Shown here: positions 1 to 8,991 of the stretch, in pieces
Position numbering within the stretch: the stretch's first letter is position 1
Layout: each line of letters starts with the position of its first letter
Assembly (NCBI GenBank): GCA_913056125.1
Contig: CAJXNC010000005.1
Coordinates: 62,001 to 126,000, forward strand
DNA length: 64,000 bases
Direction: 5' to 3'
DNA from: an uncultured Altererythrobacter sp.
Lineage (GTDB): Bacteria; Pseudomonadota; Alphaproteobacteria; Sphingomonadales; Sphingomonadaceae
The notes under the pieces: generated by a model
What the model was told of the DNA's origin: nothing
Seen by the model: the letters and a program-made list of their open reading frames with translations, nothing else
Databases searched by the model: none
Translations under genes and position numbers: made by a program

Positions 1-752
1 ACGGGATCAGCTGGAAGGCGCTGCCGCGCGACCTCTTCTACGGCGCCTATTACCTGGCCACGCGCAAGGGACCGCTGGCGGGCAATGTCTTCGAAAGCGT
101 CGCCTTCCTCAAAACCGATCCGAGCCTCGAGAAGGCCGATTGCCAGTTCGTGTTCCAGCCGGCCAAGCGCCTGACGGTCAAGAACGTGCCCTTCCCGGTC
201 GGCCATGGCTATGCGATCAGCCCGGTGGCGCTTTACCCGAAGAGCCGCGGCACGGTGCGCCTTGCTTCGGGCGACCCGACCGCCGCTCCGCTGATCGACC
301 CGAACCTGCTCAAGGAGCCGGAGGATATCCTGCCGCTGATCCGCGCGCTCAAGATCGCGCGGCGCGCCTTCGCCTCCAAGTCATTCGAGAAATACAATGG
401 CGTCGAAGTCGCTCCTGGCCCCGATTGCCAGAGTGACGAGCAGTGGGACGCCTATATTCGCGAGACTGGTTATACCGTCCACCACCCCGTCGGCACCTGC
501 AAGATGGGCGCGGCAGACGATGCAACCAGCGTCGTCGATCCCGAACTGCGCGTGAAGGGCATAAGGGGCCTGCGCGTCGCCGATGCCAGCGTCATGCCGA
601 CGGTGATCGGTGGCAATACCAATGCACCCTGCGTGATGATCGGGGAACGTGCGGCCGATTTCATCCTCGGCAAACCGCAACTTCCGGTCGCCGAGCTGCC
701 CGAAGAAAGCGTGGCGCGCTACAAGCCAAAGCGAGCGGCCCAAGCCGCCTGA
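1..752 (+). CDS. GMC family oxidoreductase (choline dehydrogenase type), C-terminal part
   Basis: The 5' end lies outside the window; the frame is open from base 3 to the TGA at 750-752 (about 249 residues). What remains is the substrate-binding and C-terminal portion of a glucose-methanol-choline oxidoreductase. The C-terminal signature HHPVGTCKMG carries the catalytic-region histidine, and GLRVADASVMPTVIGGNTNA is the usual flavin-contacting C-terminal block. Members oxidise alcohols to aldehydes or ketones using FAD. It is 11 bases upstream of an MBL hydrolase gene that has its own ribosome binding site, so it is probably the first visible gene of the catabolic operon ending at 4795. The substrate is unknown. 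Confidence 0.93.
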   Translation, partial: GISWKALPRDLFYGAYYLATRKGPLAGNVFESVAFLKTDPSLEKADCQFVFQPAKRLTVKNVPFPVGHGYAISPVALYPKSRGTVRLASGDPTAAPLIDPNLLKEPEDILPLIRALKIARRAFASKSFEKYNGVEVAPGPDCQSDEQWDAYIRETGYTVHHPVGTCKMGAADDATSVVDPELRVKGIRGLRVADASVMPTVIGGNTNAPCVMIGERAADFILGKPQLPVAELPEESVARYKPKRAAQAA

Positions 753-763
753 CAGGAGAGAGC

Positions 764-1672
764 ATGTCGAAAGACACCATGATGAGCTGGCAGGTGGGCG
801 ATGTGACCATCACCCGCATTGTCGAGATCTACAACTTCACCGACAACATCAACATGACCATGCCCGATGCGACGGCGGAAGAGGTCATCGCGATGGAGTG
901 GCTGCACCCGCATTATGCCACGCCCGATGGCTTGCAGCGGATGAACTTCCAGGGCTTCGTGGTGCAGGCGCCCAATGCACCGGGAGGGGGCCGCGTGATC
1001 GTGGTCGATAGCTGCATCGGTGCAGGGCGCGAGCGCGATTTCGATGTGTTCTGCGACTTGCCCGAAGGTTTCCTCGAGGACCTCGAGAGCCTCGGCATCA
1101 CACGCGAGGATGTCGACACGGTGATGTGCACCCACCTCCACTTCGACCATGTCGGCTGGAACACCTTCAAGGATCCGGAAACGGGCGAATACAAGCCGAC
1201 CTTCCCCAATGCGAAATACCTCTTCGGAGAGAAGGAATACAAAGCCTGGCAGGAAGTGATCCGCCATGACGGGCACCATACGGACAACCATCTTGTCGAA
1301 TGCGTCGATCCGATTGTCGAACTGGGCCTCGCGACATTCATCGACGCCAATCACGAGATCGCGCCGGGAATTACGACCGAGCCGAGCCACGGCCACACGC
1401 CGGGCCATGTCCATGTCTGTATCGAGAGCAAGGGCGAGCGCGCGGTGATTACCGGCGACCTGATGCACCACCCGATGCAATGCGCCATGCCGCACCGCCA
1501 TGCGACTTTCGACATGGACAAGGAAAGCGGCAAGGCCACGCGCATGGGCTTTGTCGAGAAGTACAAGGATAGCGGCGTCGTGGTGATCGGCGCGCATTTC
1601 TTCGATCCGACTGCCGGCCATATCGAGACCGACGCGGACGGCGAAACCTGGTTCCACGGATTGGGGCTCTAG
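764..1672 (+). CDS. MBL-fold metallo-hydrolase
   Basis: 302 residues. The metal-binding motif THLHFDH lies near residue 123 (HxHxDH), with a later GHTPGH around residue 210 and ITGDLMHHP giving the further Zn ligands expected of the metallo-beta-lactamase fold. There is no signal peptide, so it is cytoplasmic. The ATG at 764 is chosen because AGGAG sits 6 bases upstream; the open frame extends further upstream only as an overlap with the GMC gene. Family members hydrolyse lactones, thioesters or esters. Its place between an alcohol oxidase-type gene and a P450 suggests lactone or ester opening in the same catabolic route, which is inference. Confidence 0.9.
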   Translation: MSKDTMMSWQVGDVTITRIVEIYNFTDNINMTMPDATAEEVIAMEWLHPHYATPDGLQRMNFQGFVVQAPNAPGGGRVIVVDSCIGAGRERDFDVFCDLPEGFLEDLESLGITREDVDTVMCTHLHFDHVGWNTFKDPETGEYKPTFPNAKYLFGEKEYKAWQEVIRHDGHHTDNHLVECVDPIVELGLATFIDANHEIAPGITTEPSHGHTPGHVHVCIESKGERAVITGDLMHHPMQCAMPHRHATFDMDKESGKATRMGFVEKYKDSGVVVIGAHFFDPTAGHIETDADGETWFHGLGL

Positions 1673-1675
1673 GCG

Positions 1676-2860
1676 ATGACGAAGGAAATTCCTCTCTTTC
1701 CCTATGACATCTTCACCCCCGAGGCGGTGAGGAATGCCCGCGCGGTGGATGACGAGGTGCGCGAATTCGCCCCCGCCGTGCGCCTGCATGACGGCGTGGT
1801 GATGATCGCGCGGCACGAGCATGTGACTGCCGGCCTGCTCGACTGGAAGAGCTTCTCCTCGACCAGCCGCCCTTGGCACGATCCCAATTCGCCGCGGCCG
1901 GAAATCCTGCTTACCGACGATCCGCCCCGCCACACGCAGGTGCGCAAGGTGGTGCAGGATGCGCTTTCGCCGCGCGCGCTGGAGGGCGCCAAGGCCAAGT
2001 TCCAGCAGGCGGCGGACGAATTCCTTGCCGAACTGCGCAGCCGCGAAGGCGAGGCGGTCGATGCGGTGGGCGACATCACCCAGGCCTATATCTTCCAGGT
2101 GCTGCCCGAAGTGCTCGGTCTGCCCAAGGAAGGGCGCCACTTCATGCACGACTTCTCGCAGATGGTCTGGGCGACGATGGGCCCGCCGGGCGAATTGTTC
2201 GATGAGGCAATGAAGGCCGATTTCTCGGGTGTGATCGAATGGCTCAGCACGGCGTGTGACCGAGAGGCGCTGGCTCCCGACGGGATCGGCCAGACGATCT
2301 TTGCCGCCGCCGACAATGGCCAGGTGACCATGGATGAGGCCAAGCTGCTGCTGCAGACGATCCTCAGCGCCGGGGCCGATACGACTTATCTCACCATGGC
2401 CAATGCCATCCGCGCCTGGGCCATGTTCCCGGACCAGTACGCCAAGCTGCGGGCCAATCCCAAGCTGCTGCGCAATGCCTTCGACGAAAGCCTGCGCTGG
2501 GATTCGCCCAGCCGCATGGCCGGTCGCATGGCGGTCAAGGATGTCGAAGTGGACGACTATGTCATCCCGGCAGGGACCAAGGTCGGGCTCATGTTTGCCG
2601 CCGCCAATCGCGATCCGCGTTTCTGGGACGAGCCCGAGACATACGATATCACCCGCGATACCAAGCATTCGCTCGGCTGGGGCTATGGCGTGCATGGCTG
2701 CGTCGGACGCATGTTGGCGCAGACAGAGGCACAGGCCTTTCTCGGCACGATCATCCGCGAGGTGGAAAGCTTCGAGATTGCCGGCGAATACGAACCCTGG
2801 ATGACCACGGTCGGCCATGGCCCGATCAAGCAACCCGTGCGCCTCAAGTTCGCCCAGTGA
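1676..2860 (+). CDS. Cytochrome P450
   Basis: 394 residues, the usual length for a soluble bacterial class I P450. Visible landmarks are the I-helix oxygen-activation motif AGADTT, the K-helix ExxR as ESLRW, and the haem loop GWGYGVHGCVG with the thiolate ligand at about Cys342. The haem loop starts with W where most P450s have F. It starts 4 bases after the upstream stop, so it is co-transcribed and probably co-translated. No ferredoxin or ferredoxin reductase gene is visible nearby, so the redox partner must come from elsewhere. Expected role: monooxygenation of the pathway substrate. Confidence 0.95.
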   Translation: MTKEIPLFPYDIFTPEAVRNARAVDDEVREFAPAVRLHDGVVMIARHEHVTAGLLDWKSFSSTSRPWHDPNSPRPEILLTDDPPRHTQVRKVVQDALSPRALEGAKAKFQQAADEFLAELRSREGEAVDAVGDITQAYIFQVLPEVLGLPKEGRHFMHDFSQMVWATMGPPGELFDEAMKADFSGVIEWLSTACDREALAPDGIGQTIFAAADNGQVTMDEAKLLLQTILSAGADTTYLTMANAIRAWAMFPDQYAKLRANPKLLRNAFDESLRWDSPSRMAGRMAVKDVEVDDYVIPAGTKVGLMFAAANRDPRFWDEPETYDITRDTKHSLGWGYGVHGCVGRMLAQTEAQAFLGTIIREVESFEIAGEYEPWMTTVGHGPIKQPVRLKFAQ

Positions 2861-3102
2861 GCCACGCTGTCATGCATAAGATGCTCGGTATCGCGCTCGT
2901 CGAGATTCGCGCTGCCGAGCATCTGGATAGCGCGCAGGCGCTGGCCGACATCTTTCACAACGTGCCCGCCATGATCTCTACAGGCCATGCCGAAGAAGAA
3001 ATCCTGGACACCGTGATGCGCGTTGCCGAGAGGCGCGGAATGTCCGATTATATCGGCAGACTACACCAGAACTGCCTCAACATTCTGGGCTCAGCCAATT
3101 GA
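2857..3102 (+). CDS. Small hypothetical protein in P450 operon
   Basis: 81 residues from a GTG that overlaps the P450 stop as GTGA; an in-frame ATG at 2872 would give 76 residues. It is predicted largely helical, with no signal peptide, no membrane segment and no cysteine pattern, so it is not the missing ferredoxin. I do not recognise the family. Overlaps at both ends (GTGA upstream, TTGA downstream) make it a real operon member rather than a chance frame, and suggest a role tied to the P450 or the following hydrolase. Confidence 0.65.
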   Translation: MSHAVMHKMLGIALVEIRAAEHLDSAQALADIFHNVPAMISTGHAEEEILDTVMRVAERRGMSDYIGRLHQNCLNILGSAN

Positions 3103-3908
3103 CTGCTCCGGTCACCAGCATCCAGGCGATCCGCTACGCGCGGCATGAACGCAAGGCCGGGGCGAATTTCACCGCTCCGGTGGACGATCACGACCTGCCA
3201 ATGCCGCTCGACTACTATGTCTGGGCAATCCACCGCGAGGGCCTGCCGCCGGTCATCGTCGATACCGGCTTCGGGGCGATTGCCGCTGCGGCGCGCGGTC
3301 GGGAGATCACGCGGCCGGTTCGCAAGGGATTGCGCGAGGCGGGGATCGACCGGCTCGGCGTGACCGATGTCATCCTCACCCATCTGCATTACGACCATGC
3401 CGGCGGGCTGGAGGACTTTCCCAATGCCCGCTTTCATATCCAGGATGCCGAGCTGGCCTTCGCCACCAGTCGCCAGATGTGCGACCACCATGTCCGCGCA
3501 CCTTTCGATGGCGAACCCGTCGCACAGGTCGTGCGGCGGCTCTATCACGACCATGTCGTGTTCCACGATGGCGACGAGTCTTTCGGATCCGGCATTTCGC
3601 TGCATCTCGCCCATGGCCATACGGCGGGCCTGCAGGTTGTCGCCTGCGAGACAGAGCGCGGCACGGTGATCCTCGCCAGCGATGCCGCACATCTCTACGC
3701 CAACCTCGCGCGCTCCATCCCCTTCCCGATCTTCATCGACGAGGCGGATTACATCCGCGCGCAATCGCGGGTGATGGAACTGGCGGGCGGATCGCTCGAC
3801 CATGTGGTCCCCGGCCACGATCCGCTGGTGCTTTCCTGTTTCCCGACCGAAAACGATATTGCCCGCGTCGACCTGCCACCGCATAGGCCGATAGCGGAGG
3901 TATTATGA
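3099..3908 (+). CDS. MBL-fold hydrolase, N-acyl homoserine lactonase-like
   Basis: 269 residues with THLHYDHAGG near residue 92 as the HxHxDH metal site, a GHTAGLQ block and ILASDAAH as later ligands, and a C-terminal VVPGHDP block. The N-terminus beginning with IQAIRYARHERKA resembles lactonase-family MBL proteins (AhlD/AttM-like). The start is a TTG whose last two bases open the preceding stop (TTGA). It could open a lactone intermediate. A quorum-quenching role is possible from family alone, but the catabolic context argues against assuming it. Confidence 0.85.
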   Translation: MTAPVTSIQAIRYARHERKAGANFTAPVDDHDLPMPLDYYVWAIHREGLPPVIVDTGFGAIAAAARGREITRPVRKGLREAGIDRLGVTDVILTHLHYDHAGGLEDFPNARFHIQDAELAFATSRQMCDHHVRAPFDGEPVAQVVRRLYHDHVVFHDGDESFGSGISLHLAHGHTAGLQVVACETERGTVILASDAAHLYANLARSIPFPIFIDEADYIRAQSRVMELAGGSLDHVVPGHDPLVLSCFPTENDIARVDLPPHRPIAEVL

Positions 3909-4795
3909 CGACGATCGGATTCCTTGGCCTCGGGCGCATGGGCGCGCCCATGGCGGCAAACCTGCTCAAGGCAGGGTACGAGCTTTACGTGCACGACCTG
4001 TCGGAGGCGGCAGTTGCCGACCTTGTGCGGCAGGGAGCCTCTGCGGCTGGTCATGCGGCAGCTCTCGGGCGCCATTGCGACGTCGTCTTCACCAGCCTGC
4101 CGACACCGGCCATCGTGCGCGATGCAACACTCGGCCCGGATTCGATCTTCATCCGCGGCAAGCCCAAAATCTTCTGCGACCTCTCCACTTCGGGGCCGCA
4201 GCTGGCGCAGGAAGTCTCCGCCGCGCTGACGCCGCAGGGTGTTGCCTGTTTCGATGCGCCGGTATCTGGCGGGATCAAGGGCGCCATCGAGGGTACGATT
4301 TCGATCATGGTCGGCGGCCCGCAATCCGAATACGACGCGGTGCTGAAGCCGCTGCTCGAAGCGATCGGCAAGCCCTTCTACATGGGCGAGACACCCGGCG
4401 CGGGGCAGACGATGAAGTTGGTCAACAACCTCCTTGGTGCAGTCGCCATCGGCGTGACCTCGGAAGGCATGGCCTTCGGCATCAAGCAGGGCCTCGACCC
4501 GGAAAAGATGATCGAGGTGCTCAACCAGTCGACTGGCATCAATTCGGCCACGCGCGACAAATGGCCGCGATCTGTCCTGCCGCGCACCTTCGATTTCGGC
4601 TTTGCCGCCGCGCTCAGCCTCAAGGATACGCGCCTGCTGATGGAGGAGGCCGCGGCCGCCGAAGTGCCCTTGCCGCTGGGCGAGATCGTGCGCGACTATC
4701 TCGAACGCACGCTCGATCGCGAAGGGCCCGATGCGGATTTCACCGCGATCGCCAAGGTGGTCGAGGAAGCCGCCGGGCTCGACCCGGAGCGATAG
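3905..4795 (+). CDS. NAD(P)-dependent beta-hydroxyacid dehydrogenase (3-hydroxyisobutyrate dehydrogenase family)
   Basis: 296 residues. The N-terminal Rossmann motif GFLGLGRMGAPMA binds NAD(P). DLSTSGP, APVSGG and GAGQTMKLVNN follow in the standard order, the last with the catalytic lysine near residue 170. It overlaps the upstream gene by ATGA and closes the plus-strand operon. Family members oxidise 3-hydroxyisobutyrate, tartronate semialdehyde or related beta-hydroxyacids, or act as imine reductases. The exact substrate here cannot be assigned. Confidence 0.92.
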   Translation: MTTIGFLGLGRMGAPMAANLLKAGYELYVHDLSEAAVADLVRQGASAAGHAAALGRHCDVVFTSLPTPAIVRDATLGPDSIFIRGKPKIFCDLSTSGPQLAQEVSAALTPQGVACFDAPVSGGIKGAIEGTISIMVGGPQSEYDAVLKPLLEAIGKPFYMGETPGAGQTMKLVNNLLGAVAIGVTSEGMAFGIKQGLDPEKMIEVLNQSTGINSATRDKWPRSVLPRTFDFGFAAALSLKDTRLLMEEAAAAEVPLPLGEIVRDYLERTLDREGPDADFTAIAKVVEEAAGLDPER

Positions 4796-4882
4796 GACTG
4801 GCTTGGCCGTGTTCTTCTATCTTCGTTCAGCATTGCGAGTGAATAATGCGGCAGGTTCCAGATCCGCCCGGAGTCGCAAGCC

Positions 4883-5269
4883 ATGTTCCTGCCCTTGCTG
4901 TCACTGATCCTCGCCCAGTTCGGCGCAGGACCATCGGTTGAAGGAACCTTCAACGGTACCTGCCTCTATCCCGACGCAGTGCGTGAACGTGCAGCCGCCG
5001 GGGAACTGGTTACCTGCAACCAGGTCGAGATTTCCGGAGACCGCATCGCCTTCGGCCTGCGCAGTTGGCAGTCGCAGACCGTCTTCGGCGGCACGTTCGA
5101 AGGCGACAGGATGAGTGTGGACACGGTCACGCTAGCCAATGGCAGCAGGCATGAGGTGCGCGGCCTGTGTGAGCTCTACTTCGCCAATGACAAGCTTTCG
5201 ACCGTCGCCTGCACCGCCAATGGCACGCGTGGTGCAATTGCTGCCAATTTCCTGGTCAGCCGGATCTAG
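4883..5269 (+). CDS. Hypothetical protein with short hydrophobic N-terminus
   Basis: 128 residues. The first 14 residues are hydrophobic (MFLPLLSLILAQFG) and could be a signal peptide, followed by a beta-rich, cysteine-containing region (Cys at about 26, 44, 98 and 109). This fits an exported domain with disulfides. It is separated from the operon by 87 bases and converges on the SDR gene, sharing a CTAG in which both strands have their TAG stop. I do not recognise the family. Confidence 0.6.
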   Translation: MFLPLLSLILAQFGAGPSVEGTFNGTCLYPDAVRERAAAGELVTCNQVEISGDRIAFGLRSWQSQTVFGGTFEGDRMSVDTVTLANGSRHEVRGLCELYFANDKLSTVACTANGTRGAIAANFLVSRI

Positions 5270-6054
5270 ATATCGTTGCGGATCGTCGCCAGCGCGCCGC
5301 CATCGATCTCCCACTTGGCGCCGTTGACGTAGCTTGCCTCGTCGCTGAGCAGGAAACTCACTACATCGCCCACTTCGCGCGGCTGGCCAACGCGGTTGAG
5401 CGTCGCCACTTCGCCGAGTTTCTGCATGCCGGCCTCTACGCTGTCGAACATCTGTTCGAGCATGCCGACCAGCAGCGGCGTCTCGATCACGCCGGGCATG
5501 ACGCAGTTCACGCGCACGCCCAGCTGGGCCACTTCACTCGCCGCTGTGCGCGTCAGCCCGACTGCGCCATGCTTGGCAGCGTTGTAAGCGCATGCCCCGG
5601 CAAGGCCGCGCTCGGACCCGATACTGGCCGTGTTGACCACTGCGCCCTCTCCGCGCCGCACCATGTCGGGCAGCACGTAGCGCAGGCCAAGGAACATGCC
5701 GCGCAAATTGACCGTCAGCACCTTGTCGAATTCCTCGACCGGATAGGTATGCGTGGGCGACAGCACGCCCTCGATCCCGGCATTGTTGAAGAAGCCATCG
5801 ACCTGGCCGAAAGCATCGAGCGCGGCCTCGGCATAGCCGATGGTCTGCGCTTCGTCGGATACGTCGGCGACATGGCCTAAAACATCGTAACCAGCCGCCT
5901 TCATCGCTGCGACGCGTTCTGCCAGCCCGCCCTCGTCAATATCGACCATCATCACCCGCGCGCCTTCGCGGGCAAGGATCTCGCAGGTGGCAAAGCCGAT
6001 TGCCCCGGCAGCACCGGTGACGAGCATGGACTTCCCTTCGTGGCGAAGCGTCAT
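5266..6054 (-). CDS. SDR family oxidoreductase
   Basis: 262 residues. The cofactor motif TGAAGAIG (TGxxxGxG) is near residue 14, NNAG near residue 92, and the catalytic YNAAK with an upstream serine (NTASIGS) completes the classical short-chain dehydrogenase active site. Acidic VDID after beta-2 suggests NAD(H) preference. The start overlaps the upstream gene's stop by ATGA, so it is the last gene of a minus-strand operon with 6051-6269 and 6266-7825. Likely oxidises a secondary alcohol intermediate. Confidence 0.92.
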   Translation of the reverse strand: MTLRHEGKSMLVTGAAGAIGFATCEILAREGARVMMVDIDEGGLAERVAAMKAAGYDVLGHVADVSDEAQTIGYAEAALDAFGQVDGFFNNAGIEGVLSPTHTYPVEEFDKVLTVNLRGMFLGLRYVLPDMVRRGEGAVVNTASIGSERGLAGACAYNAAKHGAVGLTRTAASEVAQLGVRVNCVMPGVIETPLLVGMLEQMFDSVEAGMQKLGEVATLNRVGQPREVGDVVSFLLSDEASYVNGAKWEIDGGALATIRNDI

Positions 6055-6269
6055 TTGGCATCCTCCGATTTGCGGAACGGCATGGTGAGCAGGAACAGGA
6101 CGAGCTTGAAGCTCAGCAGCTTGCCGAACTTCTTGGCCTCTTCGGGCGTGAGCACGGCAGTCATCGGCATGGCGCCATAGACCTTGCCCTTCATGACGAG
6201 GTCATTGCCCTTGCGCTCGATCTTGCTGATTTCCATCAGGTCGGACTTGTCGGCGGCGCGGATCTTCAT
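6051..6269 (-). CDS. Small hypothetical protein
   Basis: 72 residues, with a hydrophobic stretch near the C-terminus (about residues 52-65) that could be one amphipathic or membrane helix. It overlaps both neighbours by ATGA, between an FAD oxidoreductase and an SDR, so it is translated with them. It contains no motif I can name. Its persistence as a tightly coupled reading frame argues for a real, possibly accessory or membrane-tethering, protein. Confidence 0.6.
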   Translation of the reverse strand: MKIRAADKSDLMEISKIERKGNDLVMKGKVYGAMPMTAVLTPEEAKKFGKLLSFKLVLFLLTMPFRKSEDAK

Positions 6270-7825
6270 GCCGTGATCCCGTCAAAGTCGATGCCGAGGT
6301 CCTCGGCCATGACCATGGCGGTTGCGCGGCCCGCGCCGAACACGCCGCCGCCCGGATGCTGGAACGGCCCGACAAGGTAGAGCCGCTCGACACCCGGCAC
6401 GCGGTAGCCGCCGAGGTCAGGCGTCGGGCGATGCGAGCCGGACTGGTAGGTGGTGGTGGCAATGCCGTGGAGGTCGCCGCGGAAGAAGCTTGGCGATGTG
6501 CGCTCCATGTCCACCGGGCTGTCGCAATGATAGCCGAGCACGATGTCGGGCACGTTCTCGATGAAATCGCCCATGCGCGCGATCATCTTCTCGGCAAATT
6601 CGGTCTTCGCCTCATCCCAGTCGCGGCCATCCTTGCGCGTGTAAGGAACATAGTCCCAGGCATGGAAGATCGCCTTGCCTTCGGGCGCGCGGGAAGGATC
6701 GTGCTGAGTCAGTTGGCCGACGCCTACCAGCGGCGTCTCGCTGAAATTGCCATAACGCAGCTCGTCGAAGGCGCGGCGCATATCCTCGTAATTGGCTGGC
6801 ATCAGCTCGTACATCACCGCGGACAGATCGCCAGCCTTGAACTTGAGCGGCGCGTCGAGCGCGGCATGGACGGTAAAGCAGGCGGCATCGGTGATATGCG
6901 TGCGCTTGGCCTTGCGCGCGACCTCGGCCGGAACGCTTGGTACGATGTCGGGCAGGATATGCGGGTGCAGCGCGCCGATCACGCCGTCCGCGCAGGTCAG
7001 CCGCTCGCCATTGTCGAGCACAACGCCCGAGGCGCGCGAACCATCGGTGAAGACCTCGCGTACTTCTGCACCAGCGCGGACCGTGCCGCCATGATCCTCG
7101 ATACAGGCGATCAGCGCATTGGTCAGCGAACCCGACCCGCCGACCGGAACGCCGAAGCCGAACTTCTCGAGGAAGCCGAGGAAGACATAGGCACCGATAC
7201 CGGTCGCCTTCTCGTCCGGGCTGACGAGGTTCTCGCCCGCCACGCGGCCGAAATGCGCCTTTACCTTGTCGTGCTCGAACAGCTCTTCCATCAAATCGAA
7301 GGTAGAGACGCCCATGGTGCGCATGATCTCCTGCCCTTCGGAAGACTGGTCCATCATCGCGGTCTGCGCGCCAACCGGCATGGGCGGCGAATAGAGCCCG
7401 GCCATGATCATGGGCAGCCATTGCGCGGCCTGCTCGCTCATCTTGAGGAAGGTTGCCGCATCCTTCTGGCTGAACCTGGCGATGGCTTCCGCCGACTTGG
7501 CCGGATCGCGATGCAAGGGCAGGGTGGAGCCGTCTTCCCACACGCTCATCATCGGCACGTCGGGGAAGACATAGCGCAGGCCGTATTTCGACTTGAGGCC
7601 AAGATCATCATTCAGCAGCAGCGGATTGCCCTGGATGAAGATGTGGCTCATCGAATGTTGGTCATGCGTGAAGCCGGGCTGGGTCAGCTCGCGGCTGACC
7701 ACGCCGCCGCCATGCCATTCATTGCGCTCTAGCACGAGAACGCTCTTGCCCGCGCATGCGAGATAGGCACCGGCGACAAGGCCATTATGGCCCGATCCGA
7801 TGATGATGATATCTGCGTCTGCCAT
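6266..7825 (-). CDS. FAD-dependent oxidoreductase, phytoene desaturase/PYROXD2-like
   Basis: 519 residues. The N-terminal dinucleotide fold IIIIGSGHNGLVAGAYL followed by an acidic VLERN binds FAD, and the C-terminal block GVERLYLVGPFQHPGGGVFGAG is the closing flavin motif of the phytoene-desaturase/retinol-saturase/PYROXD2 group. These enzymes saturate or desaturate long hydrophobic molecules. It heads the ATGA-coupled trio ending at 5266. In this cluster it probably acts on a polyene or cyclic substrate. It is not adjacent to carotenoid genes, so a carotenoid role is unlikely. Confidence 0.88.
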   Translation of the reverse strand: MADADIIIIGSGHNGLVAGAYLACAGKSVLVLERNEWHGGGVVSRELTQPGFTHDQHSMSHIFIQGNPLLLNDDLGLKSKYGLRYVFPDVPMMSVWEDGSTLPLHRDPAKSAEAIARFSQKDAATFLKMSEQAAQWLPMIMAGLYSPPMPVGAQTAMMDQSSEGQEIMRTMGVSTFDLMEELFEHDKVKAHFGRVAGENLVSPDEKATGIGAYVFLGFLEKFGFGVPVGGSGSLTNALIACIEDHGGTVRAGAEVREVFTDGSRASGVVLDNGERLTCADGVIGALHPHILPDIVPSVPAEVARKAKRTHITDAACFTVHAALDAPLKFKAGDLSAVMYELMPANYEDMRRAFDELRYGNFSETPLVGVGQLTQHDPSRAPEGKAIFHAWDYVPYTRKDGRDWDEAKTEFAEKMIARMGDFIENVPDIVLGYHCDSPVDMERTSPSFFRGDLHGIATTTYQSGSHRPTPDLGGYRVPGVERLYLVGPFQHPGGGVFGAGRATAMVMAEDLGIDFDGITA

Positions 7826-7834
7826 TTGGAATCC

Positions 7835-8980
7835 TTACAAACAGGATGAAAGTGCGAGGTCGGAGAGCTTCTGGCAGCGCTCGATATTGGCTGCCTGCGT
7901 CATCACGCCCGCACTGAGGAAAGAGAAGGTCATGTCGGCTTCGGGGTCGATCCAGAACAGCGTCGAACCCGCACCGTAATTGCCGAAGGTCTCGGGGGAG
8001 GCGAGCTGGCCGAACAGGTGATGGAACACGCCCGTCCCGCGCACCTGGAAGCCAAGGCCCTGATTGCCCGGAGGTACCTCCCAGCCCGAGCGCAAGGCCA
8101 CACCCTTGTAGAGCTCGTTCGGCTTGTCGCCGGTATGGACCTTGCGCGCCAGCCGCACCATGGGCGGGGAGAGGATGCGGTGTCCTTCCAGCTCGCCCTC
8201 GCGCCGAAGCATTTCGGCAAAGCGCCAGAGGTCCCCGGCGGTGGAGGCGCAGCCGACATGCGGCGCCTCTACCTCCGGGTCCTCGAACAGCGCGTGGTCG
8301 CCCTCGATATTGCGCGAGAGGTGCTTGATCGGAACAGTGCCGCGCATGTCCGGCCGCACATGCCGCGCATCGAGATCGGACCGCAGGCCCATGCTGGTTG
8401 AGTCCATCTTGAGCGGGGCGAACAAATCCTCATGCAGCAGCGTCTGGTAGTTGCGCCCCTTGGGATCGGTGCGCACCAGCGCCATGCCCATCAACACGTG
8501 ATTGACCAGCGGCGAATAGTCGCACTTTTCGCCCGGCTCGCTCGTGCCGTGGACATTGGCGATGCTCTCGTCGAACAGCTCCTGCAGCCGGTCGAGATAC
8601 ATGCCCGGCCTGGGCGACCAGACACCCGGCATGCCCGCCTGGTGTGTCAGCAGGTGATAGAAGGTCGCCTTCTCGCGCGGCATTCCGGTGAATTCGGGCA
8701 GCACGTCCTTCACCTTGGTGGTGAGCGCGAAACGCCCTTCCTCGATTGCCCGCATGATAAGGACATTGGTGAAGGCCTTGGTGACCGAGAAGAGCGAGAA
8801 GACATCGTCGGTCTTCAGCGCACGGTCTCCGCCTGCATAGGCATGACCGATGGCTTCCTCGAACACGACCACGCCGCCGCGCCCGATCTTGAGCACCGCG
8901 CCGAAATAGGCGTCCTTCGCCACGTCATCGGCGATGACATTCTTCAGATGGTCGAGGCGTTGCTGCCAGACTGCTCCCAT
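7835..8980 (-). CDS. Serine hydrolase (class C beta-lactamase/esterase family)
   Basis: 381 residues with the SxxK nucleophile motif as SVTK in FSLFSVTKAFTNV near residue 65 and a YSPLVNH second motif supplying the tyrosine base. No signal peptide is present, which fits EstB-type cytoplasmic esterases rather than a periplasmic beta-lactamase. The start ATG at 8980 has an AAGGGAT leader. A second member of the same family occurs at 11106-12335, so the pathway may have two ester or lactone hydrolysis steps. Confidence 0.87.
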   Translation of the reverse strand: MGAVWQQRLDHLKNVIADDVAKDAYFGAVLKIGRGGVVVFEEAIGHAYAGGDRALKTDDVFSLFSVTKAFTNVLIMRAIEEGRFALTTKVKDVLPEFTGMPREKATFYHLLTHQAGMPGVWSPRPGMYLDRLQELFDESIANVHGTSEPGEKCDYSPLVNHVLMGMALVRTDPKGRNYQTLLHEDLFAPLKMDSTSMGLRSDLDARHVRPDMRGTVPIKHLSRNIEGDHALFEDPEVEAPHVGCASTAGDLWRFAEMLRREGELEGHRILSPPMVRLARKVHTGDKPNELYKGVALRSGWEVPPGNQGLGFQVRGTGVFHHLFGQLASPETFGNYGAGSTLFWIDPEADMTFSFLSAGVMTQAANIERCQKLSDLALSSCL

Positions 8981-8991
8981 GATCCCTTTTC

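Noticed and set aside
719-2833. 704-codon open frame antisense to the MBL and P450 genes
   Set aside because: Lies wholly opposite genes with clear motifs; its translation is rich in His, Arg and Ala as expected of an antisense shadow in high-GC DNA.
3099-3908. Quorum-quenching role for the AHL-lactonase-like protein
   Set aside because: Family similarity only; it is an internal gene of a catabolic operon, so lactone opening of an intermediate is more likely.
6356-7732. 458-codon frame antisense to the FAD oxidoreductase
   Set aside because: The minus-strand protein has intact FAD motifs and coupled neighbours; the plus-strand frame has none.
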